Below, in pieces: positions 9,835 to 20,378 of a stretch of DNA of 64,000 bases (position 1 is the stretch's first letter; every line of letters starts with the position of its first letter). The translations under genes and the position numbers were made by a program. Under the pieces are notes generated by a model, which worked only from the letters and a program-made list of their open reading frames with translations, did no database searches and was not told the DNA's origin. Source of the DNA: Pyropia haitanensis (Eukaryota > Rhodophyta > Bangiophyceae > Bangiales > Bangiaceae); NCBI GenBank assembly GCA_008729055.1, contig SDUX01000006.1, forward strand, positions 1,497,501-1,561,500. Reading direction: 5' to 3'.

Positions 9835-11140
9835 GCGCGTGGCCAACGGGGGAACGGCGCCCCCCCCCCCCCCGCCGCGGCGGCTGGACGTCCACATTGA
9901 CGTGCGCGTCGCGCGCACCAGCGGCGCGCCGCTGGGGTGGATTGCCGCCCGCGTCGCGGCCGCCGCGGCCGCCGCGCCGGCGCTCGTGTCGGGCGCGCCG
10001 CTCGCGGCGGCGGCGGCCGAGCCGGCGCTCGCGCCGCACGTGACGGCGGTGCGGGTCGCCGACTTTTCCGACGACAATGACGGGTGCGACGGTGCGGGCG
10101 ACGCGGGTGGGGGGGGGGTGCCGGGGGGGGGGGGTGGGGGGGTAGGCGTGTGGGCGGTCGCCCCGCCCGCCGCCACGCTCCACATCCACCCGTACGTGCT
10201 GGAGGGGGACGCTGCCGGGGGGGGGGGGGGGGGGGGGGGCGCGGCCGCCGCGTCGGTCGACGACGCGGGGCCCGACGGGGATGTGGCCGCCGACGCTGAC
10301 GACGGCGGCGGCGCCGACGCGGAGGCCGCCGGCGATGGCGGCCCCGCGTACGTGGCGACGCCCCTCCCCGCCGCCCACCTGGAGGGCCTGTGGGAGTCGC
10401 TCCACTACGACACCTCCCTCAAGCGGCGGCTCCTCGCCTACGCCGCCACCGCCCTCCGCTTTGCCGCCGCCGGCGTGGCGCCGCACCTCGTCACCGCCCG
10501 GCGGGTGGTGCTGCTGCACGGCCCGCCGGGGACGGGCAAGAGCAGCCTCGCGGCGGCGCTCGGCCACAAGCTCGCCACCCGCCTCGTGCCGGCCGTCTAC
10601 GCGCGGGCGGTGGCGGTGGCGGTGTCGCCCGCCGCGCTCTACTCGCGCTGGTTCTCCGAGAGCGCCAAGCGCGTCACCGCCCTGTGCGGCGCCATCCGCG
10701 CCGCCGCCGCCGACGGCACGGCGCTCGTGGTGGTCCTCATTGACGAGGTCGAGTCGCTCACCACCGCCCGCGTGGGCGGCGCGGGGGGGGGGGTGGGGGG
10801 GGCGCCGGGGGGGGGGGCGCCGGGGGGGGGGACCCCGCCGACGCGATGCGGGTGGTCAACGCGCTGCTGACGCAGCTGGACCGCCTCGGGCGGGTGCCCA
10901 ACGTGCTGACGCTCACGACGAGCAACCTGCCCGCCGCCGTCGACGCCGCCTTCCTCGACCGCGCCGACGTCAAGGCCTACGTGGGGCTCCCGTCCGCCGC
11001 CGCCCGGCGGGCCATCCTCGCGTCGGCGGTGGCGGAGCTCCGCCGCGCGGGGCTCCTCGCCGCCGACGCCGCCGACGCCGCCGCGGCCGCCGCCCCCACC
11101 GACGGCGTCGACGGCGGTACGCCACCGGCGCCCGCGCTGC

Positions 11141-11171
<31 letters not shown>

Positions 11172-11471
11172 GCTCGACGCGGCCGCCGCCGCCACGGCGG
11201 GGCTGTCGGGCCGCGCCCTCCGGCGGCTGCCGCTGCTCGCCGCCGCCGCCGCGCCGGGCGCGTCGTCCGTGTCCGTGGTGGGGGGGGGGGGGGGGGGGGG
11301 GACGTGCCGACCGTCGCCGCGTTTGTGCGGCGGCTGCCGGCGGTGGCGGCCGCCGAGGCCGCGGAGCACGCGGCGTTGGGGGGGGGGGTACGTGAGTGGC
11401 AGCGGGGGGGGGGGGAGGGGGGGGAACAGGGGGGGGGTGCGCCCGAGGTGGCTGCCGCTGCTCTGAGTTGA
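9791..11471 (+). CDS. PCH2: PCH2/TRIP13 AAA+ ATPase (two homopolymer frame breaks)
   Basis: AAA+ remodeller that acts on HORMA-domain proteins in meiotic and spindle checkpoints. It opens with a Gly tract, then the family N-terminal strand (LDVHIDVRV), LHIHPYVLEGD, and the block LEGLWESLHYDTSLKRRLL before the ATPase. Walker A GPPGTGKS is at residues 244-251, YSRWFSESAKRV follows, and Walker B VLIDEVES is near 315-322. After a Gly-rich loop come DAMRVVNALLTQLDRL, LTTSNLPAAVDAAFLDRADV and, near the end, GLSGRALRRLPLLA, all diagnostic of PCH2. The frame changes by one base twice, at the G runs in 10783-10831 and at the 22-G run 11280-11301; both fall in loops, so sequencing error or real length variation is likely. 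The third frame ends at 11471. About 560 residues, longer than the usual 430 because of Gly and Ala insertions. Start ATGG at 9791. Confidence 0.9.
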
Positions 11472-11514
11472 GAAGGGGGGGGGTGGGTGCGAGGGGGAGC
11501 GCGCAGCGCGTCGC

Positions 11515-11562
11515 CGCCCGCCCGCCCGCCCGCCCGCCCGCCCGCCCGCCCGCCCGCCCGCC
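11515..11562. repeat. GCCC tetranucleotide microsatellite
   Basis: About twelve uninterrupted copies of GCCC/CCCG directly downstream of PCH2. A similar array is present at 63010-63062. Confidence 0.85.
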
Positions 11563-11746
11563 CCACCGTCCGCCACCGTGGCGCCGCGGCCACCCGCACG
11601 AGCCGTCGGCGGGGCGGGCGGCGGCGGGCCGGCCGCGCGGTCGGCTGCGGCCGCCGGCGCGGCCGCCGAGCGGCGGCGGTGGCCGCCGCCCCTTTCCCCA
11701 GTATTTTTTTTTTTTTCCGCCCACCGTCGGTCGGTGGCGGCGGCCC

Positions 11747-11826
11747 GCCGCGGCGGCGGCGGCGGCGAAGGTGGCGGCGGCGGCTGCGGCGGCGGCGGCA
11801 GCGGCGGCGGTGGCGGCAGCTGCGCG

Positions 11827-11868
<42 letters not shown>

Positions 11869-11960
11869 TGCGGCGGCGGCGGCAGCGGCGGCGGCGACGG
11901 CAGCTGCGCGGGTGGCGGCGGCTGCGGTGGCGGCGGCGGCGGCGGCGGCGGCAGCGGCAA
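11747..11960. repeat. GGC-dominated trinucleotide repeat with an imperfect duplication
   Basis: Near-continuous GGC with periodic GCAGCTGCGCGGGTGGC inserts; the block around 11808-11840 recurs around 11890-11925, so a larger unit seems to have duplicated. In one frame it encodes Ala, in another Gly. No gene is supported. Confidence 0.65.
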
Positions 11961-14298
11961 CGACCATGTGGACAGCGGCAGTGGCGGTGGCGACCGCAGC
12001 GATGGTGGCGGCGGCGGCGTCGGTGGCTGTGGCCGCGACGGGGGCGGTGGCACCTGGCAGCGCCGGGTCCACCGCTTGCCCTAGCGGCTACCCTCCCGCC
12101 CCGCCTCCCCCCCCCCGTCTACCCGTCAAGACCGTCCCCTGCGCTGGCTGCGGCGGCGGCGGCGGCACGCCGCGCCTCGGCCTCTGCAGGGGGACCTCAG
12201 GGTGCTGTGGGTGTCTGGGAGCGGCGGCCGCCGTCGGTGAAGCGCTGCCACTCGGGGCTGTCGCGGCGAGCACCCGCGGGCGGCGCGGCGTGCCACGGGC
12301 GGCGCCCGACGGAGCGCACCCCGCCCGGCGGGTGGCGGCGGTCGCCGGTGGCGCGCGCGCCGCCACGCACCCCCCGCCACCGCCGCCGCCGCCGTCCGCT
12401 GCTGCGTGCGGCCGCCCCCACCGCCGGGCGCCGCCGCCGTCGTGGGACGGCTCTCAACGCCCGCCGCGCTGGCGGCGTGGTGGCGGTGCCCGTCGGGTCC
12501 TGACGACGCCACCGGTGTGGGTGGTCTGCCTGGCCGGGGGGGACCCGCCGCCCGCCTGGGCCGCGTTGCCGCCGACACTGTCGAGCGGGGCGGCGATGGG
12601 AGGCGGGGGGGGGGGGGGGTGGGGAACCCCGTGGGGGAGTGGCCCGGCCCGTGGCGCTATGGGTGGCCGTAGCGGCACTGGGGATGTGGGGGGGGCGTCG
12701 GTCCACGACGCGGCGCTGGCCGCGGCGCGGCGGCGGCGGCCGGTCCCGGTTACTGGGTGTGTGGGGAGCGCGTCGGCGCCGAGGTGTACGGCAAGGCGTG
12801 GGCGGGCGCGGCGGCTGGGCGGGCGCCGCTGCGTGGGCGGGAGCGGCGGGGACGGCGGGCCGCCAAAACGTGCCAGCACACTCGGCGCAGGCGGGCGGGC
12901 CTTGTCGTCTGTCGGCGCCTTGGGGATGGCGGTGATGCGCCAGCGCGGGAGACAGACGCCCGCAACGACGGTCCGTGGACGGATCGGGCGTTCTAGCAAA
13001 GAAAAAAAAGTCGCAAGGCAGTCTAAGGCTGGCCGCGCGCACAGCCGGCGCGGAGTCCTCACTCGGCGACCCATTGGCGCCACCCGCCCGAGCCACCCCA
13101 TCCCCGCACGGGACGCCGCCAGCCAGACGTGCGCGGCCAGCAGCGCAGCCGGCCGCACCCGACGGCGCCCCGTCCGCGCCGCGCATGCCAACACAACAGG
13201 CCCGCCGGCACCCCCCTGGCCCTTTGTCATCCCCGCCCAGCATGCGCGTCCCATGGGGCCCACCCCCGCCAATGCCAACGCCAGACGCAGCCGACGCAAG
13301 GAGGCCGCCGCCGCGCACGACCGACGCGCCGTGCCGCGTCGGTGCACACCCGACCGAGTCCCGTGCCGCCCTCCCCCCCCGCCACCCGTCCGCCGGCAGA
13401 CGCCCGCGCGGGCAGGGGGTGCCCCCCACCGTTGCCGCACGGCGGCGGTGCCGCCGCGGCGGGGCGGCCACGGCGGCGGCTGCGGGGCGGCGGCCGCGCC
13501 GCGGGCGGCCACCGCCCACCGCACGCGCGTGGAGCCGGGGCGCCCCGCCCGCCCGCAGGGCGACGCCCCCCCCGCCGCCGCCGCCACCGTCCATCGACGG
13601 CGTGGCCGCCAGAGCGCTCCCCAGAGATGCGCCCGTGGCGCCCGCGCCTCGGCCGTGGACGACGCGCGCCCCGAGCCGTGACGGTCGGCCGGCGGTGGAC
13701 GGCGACGCGGGCGGGCGGCGCGCAGACGCCGCGGCGACCGCCGTGAGCCCAACCGGGGCACAGGTCTGGTCAAAGCGGTGCCGTCTGCCGAGCGTGTGTC
13801 CCCCGCGCTGGTAGAAGCAGCCGCCCACGCGGGCGTTGGCGGCGAGCGGTGGACGGACTACGCCCGTCCCCCGCCGCGCGCGCCCCGCCTGTACTGTACA
13901 CGTCCCGGCAGGACGAAACGATCGTGTGCCGGCCCCCACTGTTGCGGGGGCGGCTCGCCAACGGCGTGGTGCGTCGTGCAACGTGGCGGGTCGGCAATGC
14001 AGCGGTCGCGGTGACGCGGAGCGCGCGGTGCCGAGCGGAACGGTCGACCGAGACGGGCCGCCACGACCGGTCGTTGTACGGGGCCACGTGGGCGGGAGGC
14101 GGTCCCCGCACCCGACCACCGCCGGCCGGCAGCGCACCGCAGCAACCGTTCGCACCGCGGATGGTGTCGCGTCGCCCCCCCCACCCCCCCCACCGCTCTG
14201 CCGCGCGCCGCCTCACCACCCCCCCCCCCCCCGCCGCTCTGCCGCGCGCCGCCTCCCTTCCCTCCCTCCCCTCTGCGGTGCTCCCCCGCTCCCCCGCG

Positions 14299-15474
14299 CA
14301 GTGGGCTCTAAACCGGGATCCATGCAGTCGGCTCTTCAAGCCGGAAGGGCTTGAACAAACCTTGATTTTCCTTGAAGTGGTCGCACGCGCCGCGGCGGCC
14401 GCCGCCCCAACTGAGTGGATTAGAGGCCGATCCTCACACTTAAAAGGTTGACAAATACGGTAAAGTATATTGAAGGGAGGTGATGGGTTCCCTACTAAGG
14501 ACCATCCAATTGGATGTCAAGTTTCGGTGACTCTCGATCACAGTCCTCGCGGGGACCACAACGGCCATCCCTGAGCGGCCGACAATCCATCTCCATGGCC
14601 CGGCTGATGACGCCACAGAGATGCATGGTAACACTGGCGTACTACCACCGCATCGCGGGCATGAGGCTTTAGTGACCACAGAGGCAGCGGCAGTGACTGC
14701 AGCGGCAGCGGCTGCAGTTGCGGGAGGCGTCGCGCTGGCAGCGCCAGCTGCCACTGCCGCCGACGTCCACGTTCCCGCCCTCCCGTCCCCCCTGCCGCCC
14801 GCCGGCTCTAGTCCGCATCGGGCCGCGACGGCGGCCGCGGCGGCGGCCGTGGCCGCGGCTGGTTTTTGCCCCTGTCGTCTATTACTGCCGCGAGTCTCGG
14901 CGCAAGTGCTTCGGGTGCCTGTCAGTGTCGTCGGAGAGAAGCAAGCCGACGGTTGGGAGCGTACTGTACCGCGTAATTGAAAAAAAAACTCTCAGGAAGA
15001 TCTGCAGGCCGCCGAGATACGGCGTGCGCCTCACGTGATCAACTCCGGCGAGCTGCATAAATGCCGGGAAACAATCCCAGAAACATGGGACTTTTCAGGT
15101 GAAACGGGGGCTACAAGCTCTTGTCGATGCTGTACTTCTATTAGGAGAGCGTGATCACGCTTAATACGGCGCGAGAGCTGTGTGCATTAGCACTTGAAGA
15201 AAGCTTGATAAACCTTGAATAATTGGTCATGACCTGGGTGGACATCATCGTGCAGTACATCACTGTATAGCCCGCACTGAGACGCACCTTGTGGTGTATC
15301 TCAACCCCATGTCCAAGCAGGTGTTCATAATGACTTCAAGGTTGATCACGTTTTCTTCAACAAATCGGCCTTTACGGGGTCTCTAGGGCACTTCATGATC
15401 GCCCTGGATCGTGATTTCTGCAAGGTTCTGCTTTTGAAAAGCGCTTGAAGAGGATCCCGCAACAAAGCCCACTG
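14299..15474 (+). mobile_element. 1,176-bp terminal-inverted-repeat element, copy 1
   Basis: Bounded by CAGTGGGCT at 14299 and AGCCCACTG ending at 15474; the ends form an inverted repeat of about 26 bases (GCGCAGTGGGC...GGGATCC, matching apart from a middle stretch). It is much less GC-rich than its surroundings. The interior has subterminal copies of CTTGAA/CCTTGA, several TGATCA palindromes and no transposase; the only shared open frames are 119 codons (14621-14980, plus) and 104 codons (14440-14754, minus), both Ala-rich. A near-identical copy, same length and inverted, lies at 44043-45218. No target-site duplication is visible. The 5'-CAGTG terminus fits the loose hAT consensus, but the superfamily is undecided. 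Probably a non-autonomous DNA transposon. Confidence 0.85.
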
Positions 15475-15536
15475 CGCCGTGTGCCGCTCTATCGCGCGGC
15501 GGGTTCGCAGCGGTCCGCGGCGGCCGCGTCGCGCCC

Positions 15537-15629
15537 CGCGCCGCGCCGCGCCGCGCCGCGCCGCGCCGCGCCGCGCCGCGCCGCGCCGCCACACCGCGCC
15601 GCGCCGCGCCGCGCCGCCACACCGCGTCC
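15537..15629. repeat. CGCGC pentanucleotide satellite
   Basis: A pentamer of CGCGC repeats about a dozen times, is interrupted by a CCACAC block, and resumes for a few copies. It sits directly right of the mobile element. A CGCCACCGCTCGTGCTCGCG block is then duplicated around 15635-15685. Confidence 0.8.
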
Positions 15630-15849
15630 CGCCTCGCCACCGCTCGTGCTCGCGTCCCCCCTCGCCACCGCTCGTGCTCGCGTCCGCCCTCCCCCCCCTT
15701 CCCTCGCGCCTCCCCCGGTCTCACCCGCTCCTTGCGCACCCCCCCCCTCCTCCACACCTTTGCCACCCCATCCGCCTTTGTGGTCGCGTTCCCTTTCTTC
15801 TCCCCCTTCCCTCTCCCCCCCTGCCCTTGTCCAACAGACGGTTGCCCTT

Positions 15850-15850
15850 G

Positions 15851-15881
<31 letters not shown>

Positions 15882-15891
15882 CGCGCGCGCA
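15850..15891. repeat. GT/GC dinucleotide repeat
   Basis: About thirteen GT units followed by GC units and ending in CAG, 75 bases before the NCBP3-like start. The pyrimidine-rich stretch before it and the terminal CAG could mark a 5' UTR splice acceptor, but this is unproven. Confidence 0.6.
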
Positions 15892-15918
15892 GGCGGCGGT
15901 CCGTCCCGCGCGGCAGCG

Positions 15919-15949
<31 letters not shown>

Positions 15950-15965
15950 CGCGGCGGCGGCCAGC

Positions 15966-16424
15966 ATGGCCACCCCCGACGGGTCGGGCGACGCGATGGA
16001 CACCACCACCCCGCCGCCGCCGCCCGCCATTGCGCCGGCGGCGGCCGCCGCCGCCGCGCCGCCCGTCGGCGCAGAGCTCGCTGCCGCCGCTGGCGCCACG
16101 GCCGCGGGCGCTGCGGCTGCGGCGGTGCCGCCCCCCCCCTCTTCCCCGCGCTCCCGGCGGGCCGCCCGCTTTGGCGCCCCGCTCCCCGCCGACGACGCGG
16201 CGGCCGCGGCGGCACGGCGGGCGGCCCGCTTTGGCGGCGGCTCTACGCCGCCGGGGCTCGACCGTGCGCTCGGCACGGGCTTGCCATCCCGCGGCGGCGG
16301 CGGCGGCGGCGACGGCGGCGGCGGCGGCGGCGGCGGCCGGGGGCTGCCGGCCGGCCTCTTCCGCGCCCTGGGCGACGCCAGCGACAGTGGCGACGGCGGC
16401 CGTGGCGGCCGCGGCGGCGGTGCG

Positions 16425-16463
<39 letters not shown>

Positions 16464-17461
16464 CGGCCGCGCCCGTCCCGCCCGCGGCGGCTGCCCGTCC
16501 TCGGCGCCGCCCGGCCGCTGCCCGTGCTCGGGGAGCCCCGCCCGCTGGGCGGCGTCGGCGGCGGCGGCGACGGCGCGCCGCCGTCGCCGCCGCCCATTAC
16601 GGATGATGATGGGGAGCAGGCGCGGCTGCTGGCGCGCGCGCGGCGGTTCCCGCCGGCGACGCCCGCCGGCGGCGGCGCCGCGGCGGTGGCGGCAACCGCG
16701 CCGCCGCACCGGCTGGGCGCGCTCGAGCCACGGCGCGACGCCGCGGCGGGCGAGGCGCCCCTGCCGGGCCGCCTCGTCGTGTGGGGCGTCGACGTGCTGT
16801 CCACGCGGGAGGTCGTCGCGCACTTTGCGCCCTACGGCGCGCGGGACACGGCGGCGGGGGCGACGGCGGACGGTGGCGGCGGCCGCGGCCGCCGCCGCGC
16901 GGGCGTCGAGTGGATCAACGACTCGACGGTGGTGGTGGCGCTGCCGCCGCCGGGCTTGGAGCGGCTGCTCACGTACGACGCGCCGCCGCCGGCCAAGCCG
17001 CGGGTGCTCGGTGAGCCGCCGCCGCCGCCGCCAGCCACCCCCGACGCGGCGCCGCTGACGTGGCGCCTCGGCCCGCCGGCGGTACAGGCGGGCGAGCCGG
17101 TCGTGCTCCACATCCGCGCCGCCACCGCGGGCGACGTGCGCGTCCGCCGCGGTGGTGGGGGCGGCGGCGGCGGCGGCGGCGGCGGCGGCACCGGGTTGTG
17201 GGGTGTAGGCGGCGGCGCCGGTGATGGCGGGCGGGGGCGAGGGCCCAACCCCGCGTCGGCCTGGTCCCGCGGCGTTGCCGAGGCGGACCCGGACGGCGCG
17301 GCGGCCAACCGGCGGCGGCTGGCGCTGGCGGTGCCGGGTAAGATCCGGCTGCTGGACTTTGGGGGGGGGGGGTCCGCCGGCCGGGCGAGGCGCCGGGTGT
17401 CGCGGGGGGGGGGGTGACCAAGAGCCGCCGCCCGCGGCGGGGGGTGCTGGGCGACGAGTGA
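15966..17461 (+). CDS. NCBP3-like nuclear cap-binding protein
   Basis: The N-terminal 260 residues are low complexity but contain RRAARFG twice. At about 265-345 lies the region typical of NCBP3 (ELG/C17orf85): a strand RLVVWGVDVL, the STREVVAHF helix, then WINDSTVVVAL, where the family has W-[LI]-[DN]-D. Farther on, VVLHIRAATAGDVRVRRG matches the family's 'R.AT..DvK..G' segment and NPASAWSRG its 'RS..Y' segment. NCBP3 pairs with NCBP1 to bind capped mRNA and aid export. A stop at 17415-17417 follows a 10-G run (17405-17414); moving one base gives ...KSRRPRRGVLGDE and a stop at 17461, which looks more like a true end, so a homopolymer frame break is likely. Start ATGG at 15966. Single exon. 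The Gly and Ala tracts are lineage additions. Confidence 0.65.
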
Positions 17462-18144
17462 GGAGGGGTGTCGGGGGTCAAGGGGGGGGGGGGGGGGCGG
17501 GGGGGGCGGGAGTACAACTGCGCTGGGGTGACCGTGCGTGGCGAGTGGCGGTGGCGGTGGCGGTGTGTTGGGGGGGGGGGGGGGCGGCAGCCGGGGGGAG
17601 CGCCCCGCCCTGCGGGCCACTCCGCGGTGCCGCTACGGGCACCGCAGCGGCGCGGCCATGTATGTATCTCCGCGTCACCGTCGACCCGGCTGCCTTTTCC
17701 CAGCCGCGTGCCGCGGCGGGATGCGGCGGCGGCGCGCCTCCTCCCCCCCCCACCTCGCCCCGCTCTTCCCCGCCTCCCACGGCCCCACCCCCCTCCGCAC
17801 AGGCGATGTCCCCCTCCAGCGGCGGCCGGCCGCTTCCCCCCCCCCCGAGTGGCAACCCCCCCCCCGCCCTCCCCCTCCTCCTCCGCCCTCGCCGTGGCTG
17901 CCGTCCCGCCACGCGGGCGCCTGGCCCCCGCACCCGGCGGCCGCCGTCACGGTGCCGGCTGGCCACGGCGCGCCCGCCACTCCCCGGCGGCCGCAGCGGC
18001 CGCAGCGGTTACAGCGGCCGCAGCGACGCTGGCGGCAGCGCCGGCGACCGCTGCAACGGTAGCGGCGGCAATGGCAGCGGCGGCGGCAGTGGCGGTGGCA
18101 GCGGCGGCAGCAGCGACGCCGGCGCGGGCGACGGCCGGCTCTAG
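17462..18144. other. Intergenic low-complexity DNA after NCBP3-like
   Basis: G runs (17480-17500, 17570-17585), C runs, and a repetitive GCGGC/CAGCGGC block at 17985-18140. No domain or gene seen on either strand. Confidence 0.4.
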
Positions 18145-18293
18145 TAGATGAGCTCGGCGCCGCCGAGCCCCAGCCCCCCCCGCCCACGCCCCTGCCACCC
18201 CCCGAGGCGAGCAGCAGCGCCACGCGGGGCGCACCACTCCCCCCTGTCCCCTGCCGCTGGTGCCCTCCCCAGCCACGACCACTTCCAGGCGTC

Positions 18294-18335
<42 letters not shown>

Positions 18336-18754
18336 GCTGCGGCAGCGGCCGCGGCGTCGGGGGGCGCGCCGCCGCCGCGGCGGCGGTCGTCCCCTTCCAC
18401 CTTCAAGGGCGGGCGCCCCCCCCACCCCCCTCCTACGGGTACCACCACCGCGCCCGCACCAACGGGCCGGGCAGACCGCCTGCCGCCGCCGCCGCCGCCG
18501 CCGCCGCCGTCTGCGGGTACCCCCTCCCCCCACGTGGCCAGCGCGGCCGAGACCAGCGCCACGGCGGCGACCGCCAGCGCCACCCCCACCACCGTCACCC
18601 GCGCGAGGCCGGCGAGCCCCCCCGCCGCCGCCGCCGCGACCGCGCCGCGGAGGATGAGCGCAAAGAGGACGGCGTGGCGGCCGGCGGCGGCGGCCGGCGG
18701 CAGCCGCCGCCAGCCGCGCGCGGCTGCCGCGGCGAGCCGCCCCGCCGCCGCGGT

Positions 18755-18802
<48 letters not shown>

Positions 18803-19773
18803 GGCGGTGGCGGCGACACCGGTGCCGCCGCGGCCGCCGCGGTGGGGACGGGGAGGGGGGGAGGCGGCGCCGTGGGGGGGGTGGGGGACCCCAGGGGGGG
18901 GGGGAAGGGGGGGGGTACCAGTAGCCGCCCATGAGGGGCCTGCGAGTAGGGAAGGGCGGGAAGATGGGACGGGGGGGGGGGGGGGGGGGGGGGGCGGGAG
19001 GGAAAGTGGGCGGACGCCCCACCACCAGCACGTTGCCGCTGTCCGTGAGCCGACGAGCAAAGCGCACCTGCGGAGGAGAGGGGAGGGCGGGGATGGAGGA
19101 CCGCAGCAGGAAAGTGGAGACGGAGAACAAAGGAGGGGAAGGAGAACGAGACAGCCCAACGCCGGCCGGCACCCGACGGCAGGCGGGCGACGTCGGCTCG
19201 TCGGGGCGGCAGCTTTGACGGCGGTGGGGGGGGGAAGCGGGTGACCAGGCTGGCAGGCGGGTGGGCGGGTGGGCGGACCGGGCGGGCCGGGCGGGCCGGG
19301 CGGGCCGGACGGCTGCTGCCACACCCTACGCCGAGGGCGCGGCCGCGCCGCCGGCCGCACGGACCGCGGCGCTGCCGCCGGCGCTGCCACCGCTGCGGCA
19401 GCCGCCGCGGCGCCGCCGCCACTGCCGCTGCCACCACCGCCGCCGCTGCGGCCACCGTAGCTGCTGCGGCCGCCGCTGCCGCTTCCACCGCACGAGAGGC
19501 TGCCGCGCTCTCGTCCCGGCCGTTGCCGCCGACCCTGCCGCTGCCGCTGCCGCCGCCGCCATCGTTTGCGCCGCCCGTCAAGGCGGCGGCGGCGGCGGCC
19601 ACCACCGCCGTCGCCGCCGCCGCCGGCACCGGGGGGGTGCGCCGCCGGCTGGCGGCCGCCGTCGGCACAGCCGGCGGCAGCGGTGGAGCCGTGGGAGTGG
19701 GGAGGGGGTGTCGCGGACGAGGCGGGCGACGTGTGAGGAGCCAGGCCGCCGCCCAAATTCGATGTGGCGCCAT
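18145..19773 (-). CDS. Possible multi-exon gene with a membrane segment (unrecognised)
   Basis: Weak candidate. Reading leftward from an ATGG at 19773, one frame gives an Ala/Ser-rich start. Two good acceptors occur on this strand: a pyrimidine tract ending CTCCGCAG before 19067, followed by VRFARRLTDSGNVLVVG, and one ending ACTCGCAG before 18939, followed by a G-rich, Trp/Tyr-containing segment. Near 18680-18535 the frame encodes a long hydrophobic stretch (HAVLFALILRG then LARVTVVGVALAVAAVALV), compatible with one or two membrane spans. Donor sites and frame continuity could not be fixed because of C and G runs, and no family is recognised. It may instead be several unrelated stretches. Exon limits are not proposed. 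Confidence 0.2.
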
Positions 19774-19796
19774 CGAATTCGATGTTCCCTATATAA
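19756..19796. promoter_or_regulatory. Hairpin with palindrome beside a TATA-like box
   Basis: AATTCGATG and CATCGAATT form a perfect 9-bp stem with a 6-base loop (19756-19779); CATCGAATTCGATG (19771-19784) is itself a perfect palindrome. TATATAA follows at 19790-19796. Such AT-rich motifs are rare here. It lies about 580 bases before the PWWP gene start (plus) and overlaps the possible start of the minus-strand candidate at 19773. Confidence 0.35.
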
Positions 19797-20378
19797 TCTT
19801 GACGTAATTCTGCATCCTTCACCGCCTGGGCATCAAGACATGACTGGACAATGGGACTTTGGGCCCCGGACCAAGTCTTCGTGTCAGGCACACGTGGGCG
19901 TGTTGGCACAAGTGCGGCGACAGCGGCGTCAAGCCCTCCCCACTGCGCGCGCGCGCGTCTGTTTTTTTGGCGGGTGGAGGTGCGGCGGAGGCGTGGTGTG
20001 GTCGTGGTCGCCAAGTGCTGGCCGGCCGGCTACGCACCAGCGGCCGGCGCCGCCGCCGTCCGCACCGCTCCCGCTCTGCCGCTGGCGCGCTCCCCGTCCC
20101 ACGCTACTGTGCTAACCGACGCTTAGGGGCTGCGCCGCCGCCGCCGCTGCCGTCCCCGTGCGGTCTCGACGTCTGGCTCTCCCGCCCGCCTCCCTGCGCC
20201 GTCCTCCCCGCCGCCGGGCCGGGTGTGCCGCCGCGGCAGGGCCACCGCCCACGACGCGCGGCTCACCCCCCCCCCCTTCCTTTTGGCGTCTGGGCCACCC
20301 GCTTCGTACCCTCCGCGCTCCCACCCGCCCGTTCACCCCATCTTTGGGGCGCCGCCCGTGGCCACCCCTCCTGGCGCC

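Larger units (their letters stand above)
11472..14298. other. Long region without a recognised gene
   Basis: Holds a GCCC tetranucleotide array (11515-11562), a T13 run (11704-11716), a GGC/GCN repeat block (about 11747-11960), G and C runs, and a small A-rich patch near 12998-13010. Open frames of several hundred codons exist on both strands but read as Ala, Arg, Pro and Gly repeats. I see no domain, membrane span or credible splice structure. Confidence 0.45.

Noticed and set aside
14621..14980. 119- and 104-codon frames conserved in both copies of the 1,176-bp element as protein genes
   Set aside because: They are Ala-rich, lack any domain, and are conserved only because the whole element is; not a transposase.
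15845..15900. GT repeat as a functional enhancer
   Set aside because: Simple repeats are abundant here and nothing specific supports a regulatory role.
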